Below are positions 1 through 4,299 of a stretch of DNA of 5,155 bases, in pieces. The DNA is from Desulfuromonadaceae bacterium (GTDB lineage Bacteria > Desulfobacterota > Desulfuromonadia > Desulfuromonadales > SZUA-540): positions 1 through 5,155 of the forward strand of contig QKGY01000355.1 of the NCBI GenBank assembly GCA_003250235.1, in the 5' to 3' direction. The number at the start of each line of letters is the position of its first letter. The first letter of the stretch is position 1. The position numbers were made by a program, and so were the translations under genes. The notes under the pieces are model-generated. The model made no database searches, was not told the origin of the DNA, and was given only the letters and a program-made list of their open reading frames with translations.

Positions 1-136
1 ATTGTCGCAACCGATCGTCGAACAGACCTTCCAGCTCGGTGCGCACATAAAAATAGGTAATGGCCCCGGTGACGGCCACCGCGACAAACTGACCGATCAG
101 CAGCCAGTAAATCAGTTTTCTGCGGATCGAATTCAT
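1..136 (-). CDS. Sensor histidine kinase, N-terminal fragment (QseC-like), cut by window edge
   Basis: Only the first 45 codons are present; the rest lies beyond base 1. The visible protein starts MNSIRRKLIYWLLIGQF and has a short basic N-terminus followed by one hydrophobic segment at about residues 9-31. Then comes YVRTELEGLFDDRLRQ, where the 'ELFD..L' pattern after the first membrane helix is typical of the periplasmic start of QseC/TctE-type kinases. The ATG at 136-134 overlaps the TGA of the upstream response regulator (ATGA, 133-136), so the pair is translationally coupled in one operon. The expected role is an inner-membrane sensor that autophosphorylates on a His and passes phosphate to the neighbouring regulator. 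The catalytic domains are not visible, so the kinase call rests on the N-terminus and the operon position. Confidence 0.85.
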   Translation of the reverse strand, partial: MNSIRRKLIYWLLIGQFVAVAVTGAITYFYVRTELEGLFDDRLRQ

Positions 137-795
137 GAGGGATTCCCCAGCAGGTAGCCGACCCCACGCAGGGTGCGTATCGTCTCAGCCCCGAGTTTTT
201 TTCGCAGGTTGTAGATATGCACTTCAACGGCGTTGCTTTCGACCTCCCCACCCCAACCGTAGAGGCGCTCTTCCAGCTGGGCCCGGGAGAGAACGGCGCC
301 GGGTCGTTCCATGAGCGCCTGCAGCAGAGAAAACTCCTTGGCGGAAAGGGACACGGCAGCCCCCTGCCAGAGGCATTCGTGGCTGGCCGGATTCAAGGTC
401 AGCTGGCCATGAACCAGCAACGGCTCGGCGCGTCCCTTCCGTCGCCGCTGCACGGCGCGGATCCGGGCGCTGAGTTCGTCGAGGTCGAAGGGTTTGACGA
501 GGTAATCGTCGGCGCCCGTATCGAGCCCGGCGATTCGGTCGGCGACCGCGTCCCGCGCCGTCAGGATCACCACTGCGGCGTCACTGGCCGTGCGCCGCAG
601 GTCGGCGAGCACCTCAAGCCCCGAGCGGTCAGGCAGCCCCAGATCCAGCAACACGACCTCGTAGGGCTGCGCGCCCAGGGCCAGCTCGGCCTCGGAAGCG
701 TCCCTGGCCCAGTCGACCACGTAGCCGTCCTGGGTCAGTCCCTGGCGGACCGCGGCACCGATCATATCGTCGTCTTCAACCAGGAGAACCCTCAT
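133..795 (-). CDS. OmpR/PhoB-family response regulator, QseB/PmrA-like
   Basis: A 220-residue DNA-binding response regulator, the normal length for the family. The receiver domain (about 1-115) has the acidic pocket E7-D8-D9, phospho-acceptor D51 in VVLLDLGLP, the switch residue T79 in ILTARD and K101 in DDYLVKPF. The winged-helix output domain (about 125-217) has LSAKEFSLL, then RLYGWGGEVESNAVEVHI and IRTLRGVGYLLG, the pattern of the QseB/PmrA/TctD subgroup. I chose the ATG at 795-793 because a GAGG motif lies 9 nt upstream; the in-frame TTG at 801 is too close to that motif. The stop overlaps the start of the kinase gene. Phosphorylated members of this family bind tandem 11-bp repeats, and two candidate sites of that kind lie upstream in this window (1035-1051 and 2117-2133). 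The signal sensed is unknown. Confidence 0.95.
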   Translation of the reverse strand: MRVLLVEDDDMIGAAVRQGLTQDGYVVDWARDASEAELALGAQPYEVVLLDLGLPDRSGLEVLADLRRTASDAAVVILTARDAVADRIAGLDTGADDYLVKPFDLDELSARIRAVQRRRKGRAEPLLVHGQLTLNPASHECLWQGAAVSLSAKEFSLLQALMERPGAVLSRAQLEERLYGWGGEVESNAVEVHIYNLRKKLGAETIRTLRGVGYLLGNPS

Positions 796-814
796 GCGCA
801 ACTACCTCGATACA

Positions 815-837
815 GGGTTTCGGGTTTCGAATAAACC
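815..837. repeat. Tandem GGGTTTC repeat and small inverted repeat in the regulator leader
   Basis: Two head-to-tail copies of GGGTTTC (815-821 and 822-828) lie just upstream of the response regulator ribosome binding site. The second copy overlaps a 5-bp inverted repeat GGTTT/AAACC (823-827 and 833-837). It may be a protein-binding site or a short mRNA hairpin in the leader; nothing in the sequence decides between these. A clear sigma70-type promoter is not recognisable between here and 920. Confidence 0.35.
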
Positions 838-921
838 GCTTTGCATAAATCGTAACATCTTAAAGAGCCCGAGAGGACCATGAAGCGCTATTTTTGCGCC
901 GGCCCGGCCTGCGCGAATGCG

Positions 922-952
922 AAAAAAGGACCTGCCGCCGGGGGGCGGCAGG
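922..952 (-). terminator. Intrinsic terminator (minus strand)
   Basis: The minus strand carries a perfect 9-bp stem CCTGCCGCC/GGCGGCAGG (931-952) with a CCCC loop, followed by TCC and six Ts (927-922). There is no T tract for plus-strand transcription, so it acts on minus-strand RNA. It would end candidate small RNA 1. It would also stop any read-through from the DUF347 gene, whose stop codon lies about 225 bp upstream with no closer terminator. Transcription of the response regulator must start below it or read through it. Confidence 0.8.
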
Positions 953-1013
953 CCAAACAGGAGGATTGGAGAAGGTGAAAACGCGTACCGTTGCCACTTC
1001 TCTTCTCTGGGAG
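922..1013 (-). ncRNA. Candidate small RNA 1 (anti-SD stem-loop RNA), paralogue of 2009-2095
   Basis: This is a predicted transcript of roughly 90 nt in the non-coding region upstream of the response regulator. Reading on the minus strand from just below the TAGCCT hexamer (1024-1019), there is a long stem-loop at 1002-969. Its outer stem is GAGAAG/CTTCTC, followed by a one-base bulge, a short helix with one mismatch and the AACG/CGTT core around a five-base loop. Three bases later comes UCCUCCU (965-959), a perfect complement of AGGAGGA ribosome binding sites. A 9-bp GC hairpin with a U6 tract ends the unit. The same parts in the same order, with the same 3-nt gap between stem and UCCUCCU, occur at 2009-2095. 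The 5' end is estimated from the -10-like site. It could instead be a leader RNA of the regulator operon. No known family is recognised. Confidence 0.55.
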
Positions 1014-1018
1014 ATCAC

Positions 1019-1054
1019 AGGCTACAGGAGAAACCTTAGCTCAATATGAAGGGG
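1019..1054 (-). promoter_or_regulatory. Repeated promoter/operator element, copy 1 (PmrA/QseB-like box plus -10)
   Basis: This 36-bp element matches 2101-2136 at 31 of 36 positions. On the minus strand it contains CTTCAT-ATTGA-GCTAAG (1051-1035), two half-sites 11 bp apart that match the PmrA/QseB consensus YTTAAK-N5-YTTAAK at 9 of 12 positions. Ten bases downstream is TAGCCT (1024-1019), which keeps the key TA---T of a -10 box. OmpR-family activators such as PhoB bind at about this distance from the -10. The predicted start near 1012 would make candidate small RNA 1. The element sits between the end of the DUF347 gene and the regulator operon, so it could also autoregulate that operon. Confidence 0.6.
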
Positions 1055-1177
1055 ATAATTTTTTCGGCGTTTCGCAGTGAGCGCTCACCGGACAGTGAGT
1101 TTCCGGGCAGGATGGCGTCACCCCGGCTTCGACACGATTTTGCCGAATGCTTGCCCCTTTCGAGTTGTTCGCACGAT

Positions 1178-1954
1178 TCAGGCGTTCTTTCTCAGCAAAT
1201 GGCCATTCTCTGCAGGCCTGTGCTTAAACAAAACAAGGCAGGCGGCGATGAAGGCCAGCAGGGCCACCGACGCCGAATAGCGGCTTAACGCCAATCCCCC
1301 CGAAACAATCGGCTTGTCCAGAAAGTCCCCAACCACAGCGCCAAGCGGCCGGGTCAGCACGAAGGCGGCCCAGAACAGCAGCGGTTTCGGAATTTTCGTC
1401 CCATAGTGGGCGATGACGACCAGGGCCAGCAATGCACCGAACAGGGCCGCACCGCCGGTGTAGCCCAACCCGGCCGTATCCGCTGTCCAGTCGCCCAGCG
1501 CCGTCCCCAGGGTTTGCGAAAACATGATGGTCACCCAGTAGAAGATCTCTGCCCTGGAATTGTTCACGGATTCGACCGAGACCGTGCCGAGCGTCCGGTA
1601 CCAGAGCACGAGCGAGAGGAGCAACAGCAGGGCTAAGAGCGATGTGCCCCCGGAGTAGCCGATCCCGAGGGAGCGGTCGGCGAAATCGGCAAGCGTGGTA
1701 CCGACTGTTGTGGTCGCAATGATGGTGCCCCAGTACACGATGGGATGAAAGCGCCTGGCGACGATCTGGATGCTGACGGCCGCAATGAAAATCGCGGCGA
1801 AGATGCCCGTGGCGACGAGATAACCCAGATTCATGGACATGGACACCGCGTCGCCGCCGGTTTCACCGAGCGTGGTTGCGGCAATCTTGATGATCCAGAA
1901 AAGCAACGTGACCTCCGGGACTTTGGTAACAAAATTTTCTTGCGCACTGTTCAT
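1178..1954 (-). CDS. DUF347 / COG4705-type four-repeat integral membrane protein
   Basis: A 258-residue, strongly hydrophobic protein of unknown function. It consists of four tandem repeats, each opening with an aromatic-Trp pair (FW19-20, YW74-75, YW139-140, FW194-195). About nine residues later each repeat has a small-residue motif ending in Asp: LGETGGD (29-35), VGTTLAD (84-90), LGTALGD (149-155) and LGAVVGD (204-210). Repeats 2 and 3 also carry LGIGYSGG and LGLGYTGG. This matches the known DUF347 pattern: four repeats of two membrane helices with a conserved Trp, so about eight helices. The ATG at 1954 has GAGG 8 nt upstream. The four repeated buried acids would suit a cation path, but that is inference. 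The gene is downstream of a terminator-bearing leader (2009-2095) and no separate promoter is seen in the 54-bp gap, so expression probably depends on read-through from the element at 2101-2136. Confidence 0.88.
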   Translation of the reverse strand: MNSAQENFVTKVPEVTLLFWIIKIAATTLGETGGDAVSMSMNLGYLVATGIFAAIFIAAVSIQIVARRFHPIVYWGTIIATTTVGTTLADFADRSLGIGYSGGTSLLALLLLLSLVLWYRTLGTVSVESVNNSRAEIFYWVTIMFSQTLGTALGDWTADTAGLGYTGGAALFGALLALVVIAHYGTKIPKPLLFWAAFVLTRPLGAVVGDFLDKPIVSGGLALSRYSASVALLAFIAACLVLFKHRPAENGHLLRKNA

Positions 1955-2008
1955 GGCATTTTCCTCTGTTCGGCATTCAGGAAGGTGGATGAGACGGTTG
2001 CCCGCACG

Positions 2009-2032
2009 AAAAAGCTGCCGGCGCTGCCGGCA
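2009..2032 (-). terminator. Intrinsic terminator in the DUF347 leader (minus strand)
   Basis: The minus strand has a 7-bp stem TGCCGGC/GCCGGCA (2032-2016) with an AGC loop, then GC and five Ts (2013-2009). It lies upstream of the DUF347 start codon, where an ordinary gene-end terminator would not be expected: the nearest upstream minus-strand stop is csaA, beyond the repeated element. It is weaker than the terminator at 922-952, which would suit partial read-through. Confidence 0.65.
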
Positions 2033-2095
2033 ACAGGTCAGGTAGAAGGAGGAAACGATGCCAACGTTTTGCCGTTGACACCCCGACCATCCGGA
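2009..2095 (-). ncRNA. Candidate small RNA 2 (anti-SD stem-loop RNA) in the DUF347 leader
   Basis: A predicted transcript of about 85 nt on the minus strand, starting just below TAGCCT (2106-2101). It contains a 10-bp stem-loop at 2082-2057 (GGTGTCAACG/CGTTGGCATC, two G-U pairs, loop GCAAAA). Three bases later comes UCCUCCU (2053-2047), and an intrinsic terminator closes it at 2032-2009. It shares with 922-1013 the AACG/CGTT stem core, the UCCUCCU, its 3-nt distance from the stem and the 16-18 nt gap between promoter element and stem. One stem position is G-U in one copy and U-G in the other, which favours pairing. As it precedes the DUF347 start by only 54 bp, it may be an sRNA released by premature termination, an attenuating leader, or both. 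Confidence 0.55.
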
Positions 2096-2100
2096 TGATC

Positions 2101-2136
2101 AGGCTAAAGGAAAAATCTTAGGTCAGTATGAAGGGG
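2101..2136 (-). promoter_or_regulatory. Repeated promoter/operator element, copy 2 (PmrA/QseB-like box plus -10)
   Basis: This is the second copy of the 36-bp element at 1019-1054. Its minus strand reads CTTCAT-ACTGA-CCTAAG (2133-2117), matching the PmrA/QseB consensus YTTAAK-N5-YTTAAK at 10 of 12 positions. The downstream half-site ends 10 bp above TAGCCT (2106-2101). A transcript starting near 2094 would run through candidate small RNA 2 and, if it passes the terminator, into the DUF347 gene. The neighbouring response regulator is the obvious candidate to bind it, but that is inference from family and proximity. Confidence 0.62.
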
Positions 2137-2164
2137 GAAGGGAATTCATGGGGATGGGACAGGC

Positions 2165-2194
2165 GCAGGGATTCCCTTGTCGGGGACTCCCTGC
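2165..2194. other. Long inverted repeat after csaA
   Basis: GCAGGGA (2165-2171) pairs with TCCCTGC (2188-2194), and inside it TCCC (2173-2176) pairs with GGGA (2183-2186) around a six-base loop. Together they form an 11-bp stem with one mismatch, starting 11 bp after the csaA stop. No T tract follows on either strand. It may protect the csaA mRNA 3' end or act as an atypical terminator separating csaA from the element at 2101-2136. Confidence 0.45.
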
Positions 2195-2205
2195 CCGGGA
2201 GAACG

Positions 2206-2526
2206 TCAGCCCAGCTTCGCGCCGTCGGGGACCGATTGCTCCGGCACGGCGAGAACCACCGCGCCGTCTTCGCGGTAAAACCCGCAGACCAGAAACTCCG
2301 ATTTCATCGGCCCGATCCGTTTGACCGGGATCTGCCGGCCGATCAGGTCTTCCTTGTTGTAGAGGTCGGTGATCTGGGCGCTGGATCTTTTGAGGCCGAT
2401 CTCTCCGCCGAAGTCGGCGGTGATCTTGTAGGCCGGCTTGCGCGCCTCGGGGAAATCCTCCACCGCGACGATGGTCCCGGCACGCAGTTCCACTTGTTCA
2501 AAGTCCGCCCAGCTGATTTCCTTCAT
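2206..2526 (-). CDS. csaA: CsaA-like tRNA-binding-fold protein (with internal in-frame gap)
   Basis: A 106-residue protein of the CsaA family, small cytoplasmic dimers with an OB-fold tRNA-binding domain that have been linked to chaperone and protein-export activity. Family motifs are clear: ELRAGTIV (13-20), FPEARKPAYKITADFG (25-40), SSAQIT (48-53), KSEFLVCG (75-82) and the end VPDGAKLG. The start is the ATG at 2526, with a perfect AGGAGGA 5 nt upstream; an in-frame extension to 2595 has no such site. Compared with remembered CsaA sequences from Bacillus and Thermus, the stretch GRQI-PVKRIGPMKSE (63-77) is six residues short: the strand usually reading like AVVNF is absent between I65 and P66. 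The gene may therefore encode a weakened or altered protein. It lies 160 bp downstream of the exporter gene on the same strand and probably has its own promoter. Confidence 0.88.
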   Translation of the reverse strand: MKEISWADFEQVELRAGTIVAVEDFPEARKPAYKITADFGGEIGLKRSSAQITDLYNKEDLIGRQIPVKRIGPMKSEFLVCGFYREDGAVVLAVPEQSVPDGAKLG

Positions 2527-2568
2527 CGTTCCTCCTGAAAAAAAAGGGTCCCCGTCGCGCCGATCCGC

Positions 2569-2595
2569 AGAATACGGAGGGAAAAGGATTGTCAC
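2569..2595 (-). promoter_or_regulatory. Possible csaA promoter
   Basis: On the minus strand GTGACA (2595-2590) and TATTCT (2574-2569) resemble -35 and -10 boxes, but the 15-bp spacer is short. A start near 2562 would give a leader of about 35 nt before the csaA ATG. This is a weak match offered as the best candidate in the 160-bp gap. Confidence 0.25.
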
Positions 2596-2609
2596 CTGCC
2601 GAGAGTAGC

Positions 2610-2649
2610 AAAATCGGCGGCCGCTGTCTCGGGTGGATTGACGGCGGCC
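2610..2649 (-). terminator. Possible weak terminator after the exporter gene
   Basis: Arms GGCCGCTGTC (2619-2628) and GACGGCGGCC (2640-2649) form a 10-bp inverted repeat with one mismatch and an 11-base loop. On the minus strand a short ATTTT run follows four bases after the stem. The position, about 40 bp beyond the exporter stop, suits a terminator, but the T tract is short and offset. Confidence 0.35.
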
Positions 2650-2686
2650 CCTCGGGGCATACGGACGCGGGGCGAAAAATACCGGG

Positions 2687-3301
2687 TCAGAACGGCAGGT
2701 AGGGGCGCATGAGGCTGGCGGCGATCCCCCACATCACCAGGCAGATGGTCCCGTCGAGCAGCCGCCAGGAAACGGGCTTGCGAAACAGGGGGGCGAGCAG
2801 AGGACCGCCGAGACCGACGGTCAGAAACCAGAGCCAGGAAGCGCTGACGGCGCCCAACCCGAACACCCAGCGCTGCTCGGCCGGGAACTGGCCGCCGATG
2901 CTGCCGATGAGAACCAGGGTGTCGAGATAGGCATGCGGGTTCAAAAAGGTGACCGCCAGGGTCGCGCTGATCAGGGCGGCCCTCCGCGGAGGGGCCTCGG
3001 TGCCGGCCTCAAGCACGCCGCCGCGCAGGGCCGAGCGCAACGCGCCGAACCCATAGACAAGCAGAAACAGCGAGCCGCCCCAGGCCGCCCACCGCGCCAA
3101 GGCCGGATTGGAGGCAACGAGGGTACCGACGCCGGCAAGCCCGAGGCCGATGAGCAGCACGTCGCTCAGGGCGCAGATGCAGGCAATCATCAGCGGGTGG
3201 TTTTTACGAACACTCTGGGACAGAAGAAAGGCGTTCTGCGCGCCGATCGCGATGATCAACCCCGCACTGACGCCAAACCCCTGCAAAAAAACAACAGACA
3301 T
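2687..3301 (-). CDS. argO: ArgO/LysE-family basic amino acid exporter
   Basis: A 204-residue inner-membrane protein of the LysE superfamily that exports arginine and/or lysine. Family marks are GAQNAFLL (20-27), the helix-borne D47 in ALSDVLLIG, YGFGALRSAL (83-92) and the LysE/ArgO signature LNPHAYLDT (120-128). D47 and D127 sit where the functionally important aspartates of E. coli ArgO are. LNPHxYLDT separates it from RhtB-type exporters of neutral amino acids. About six hydrophobic segments are visible and the length is close to ArgO (211). The ATG at 3301 is chosen because GGGAGGG lies 5 nt upstream; the preceding GTG (3304) is too close. It is divergent from an argP/lysG gene, the standard arrangement in which the regulator activates export when Arg or Lys is high. 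Here that regulator is broken. Whether Arg or Lys is the main substrate cannot be told from sequence. Confidence 0.92.
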   Translation of the reverse strand: MSVVFLQGFGVSAGLIIAIGAQNAFLLSQSVRKNHPLMIACICALSDVLLIGLGLAGVGTLVASNPALARWAAWGGSLFLLVYGFGALRSALRGGVLEAGTEAPPRRAALISATLAVTFLNPHAYLDTLVLIGSIGGQFPAEQRWVFGLGAVSASWLWFLTVGLGGPLLAPLFRKPVSWRLLDGTICLVMWGIAASLMRPYLPF

Positions 3302-3403
3302 CACACCCTCCCGATCCGTGTTTCGGGAAGGAGCTTAACGGCGCGGGGATAGATTGTAAAATTAATAGTTTTTTCTATCCATTAATATTGCTAATATGGC
3401 GCC
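3302..3403. promoter_or_regulatory. Divergent argO-argP control region with operator-like repeats
   Basis: This 102-bp gap becomes sharply AT-rich between 3350 and 3397. It holds a 7-bp inverted repeat GGATAGA (3347-3353) / TCTATCC (3374-3380), a direct repeat ATTAATA (3361-3367 and 3381-3387) spaced by 20 bp, about two helical turns, and a palindrome ATATT-GCT-AATAT (3385-3397). Such nested sites are what a LysR-type tetramer uses. For argO, TTTACA (3360-3355) and TAAGCT (3337-3332) with a 17-bp spacer form a plausible minus-strand promoter, giving a leader of about 25 nt. For argP, TAATAT (3392-3397) is a -10-like box. Confidence 0.6.
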
Positions 3404-4275
3404 ATGTTCGACTATCGCCTTCTATCCGCCCTGGCCGCGGTGATCGACGAAGGGGGGTTCGACCGAGCCGCCTCGGCTCTCGGCCTCACCCAGTCCGCCG
3501 TCAGCCAGCGTATCAAGCTCCTTGAGGACCGACTCGGCCAGCTCCTGCTCATCCGCGCCACGCCTCCCCGACCGACACCCGCCGGTCAGGCGCTTCTCAA
3601 GCATTTCCGCCAGGTGCGCCTGCTGGAAAACGACCTGCCCCTGGCCCTGCTGCCGGAGACGGACCAGCGGCCCACCCCCTTGCCCCTCGGCATCAACGCC
3701 GACACTCTCGCCACCTGGTTCTGGCCGGCCATTTCCCCCTTCCTGCAGAAACATGCCGTGCTGCTCGACCTGAGGGTGGACGATCAGGACGTCACCCATC
3801 GCATGCTCCGCGACGGGGAAGTGGTCGGGTGCGTCAGCGCTTCCGAGCGCCCGATGCAGGGATGCCGGGCCCGGTATCTCGGCACCATGGACTATCGCCT
3901 CAGACCTGGTTCCCGCAAGGGATGTCCCTCGCGGCCGTAAAAAGGGCCCCGGCGGCCATCTTCAGCCGCAACGACGCCCTGCAGCACCGTCTGCTGACAC
4001 GCGCCCTCGGCGAGCCCCCCGGAGAGCTGCGCGCCCACTTTGTGCCTTCCTCCGAGGCTTTCGTTACCTTGATCGCCGCCGGCCAAGCCTTCGGCGCGAT
4101 CCCCGAACAGCAGAGCTCCCACTTGGTGAGCGAAAAAAAACTGGTCGATCTCGCACCGGACGGTCCCGAACCCGTCCACCTCTACTGGCACTGCTGGAAC
4201 CTGACCTCCCCCCTGCTGGACGACCTCAGCCGGGCGCTCGAAGAAGGGGCGAAGAGCGTTCTCAGGCAAAGCTGA
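3404..4275 (+). pseudogene. argP: ArgP/LysG-type LysR regulator, disrupted by a frameshifting deletion
   Basis: This is a LysR-family activator of basic amino acid export, broken in the middle. The first frame (3404 to about 3893) encodes the intact HTH domain (FDRAASALGLTQSAVSQRIK, residues 19-38), PPRPTPAG and the start of the effector domain (NADTLATWFWPAI, GEVVGCVSA, LGTMDY). Past DYR the frame becomes unrelated and stops at 3940. The family sequence resumes in another frame at about 3899 with QTWFPQGMSL, SSEAFVTLIAAG, LYWHCW and the end SVLRQS. Compared with E. coli ArgP, 36 nt are expected between DY and FP-G but 14 are present: a 22-nt loss, which shifts the frame. The truncated product would keep DNA binding but lack half the ligand domain. 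No good ribosome binding site precedes the ATG. Confidence 0.88.
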
Positions 4276-4299
4276 AACCCGTTTACAATTCCGAAGACG
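4276..4299. other. Short convergent gap, no terminator seen
   Basis: Only 24 bp separate the end of argP (plus) from the end of the next LysR gene (minus). No hairpin or T tract is visible, so the two transcripts probably overlap or end inside each other's coding region. Confidence 0.6.

Noticed and set aside
217..834. Long plus-strand open frame opposite the response regulator
   Set aside because: It is the shadow of a clear two-component regulator gene in GC-rich DNA; the product has no recognisable features.
959..1043. Reading the conserved AGGAGGA on the plus strand as a ribosome binding site (GTG at 976, or ATG at 2058 in the other copy)
   Set aside because: The resulting peptides are 24 and 6 codons long and not similar, and the U tracts of both terminators work only for minus-strand transcription.
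1077..1088. Perfect 12-bp palindrome GTGAGCGCTCAC downstream of the DUF347 stop
   Set aside because: It has no loop and no T tract, so it is not a terminator, and nothing nearby identifies a binding protein. It may be chance.
1977..2081. A 34-codon minus-strand frame starting at GTG 2081 across candidate small RNA 2, a possible leader peptide
   Set aside because: No good ribosome binding site, and the corresponding GTG frame in copy 1 gives an unrelated, longer peptide. The conserved features are RNA-like rather than coding.
1019..2136. The 36-bp repeats as direct-repeat ends of a mobile element carrying the DUF347 gene
   Set aside because: Each copy is followed by its own matched stem, anti-SD and terminator on the same side, there is no transposase or integrase, and the copies differ at five positions. 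A duplicated regulatory unit explains them better.
1046..2538. Plus-strand open frames beginning ATGAAGGG inside both copies of the 36-bp element (1046 and 2128), both reading MKG at the start
   Set aside because: The peptides diverge immediately after MKG, no ribosome binding site lies at a proper distance, and both run antisense through the DUF347 and csaA genes. The shared start is explained by the operator half-site ATGAAG.
2933..3352. Plus-strand open frame opposite the exporter gene
   Set aside because: Low-complexity, Arg/Gly/Gln-rich product antisense to a well-supported LysE-family gene.
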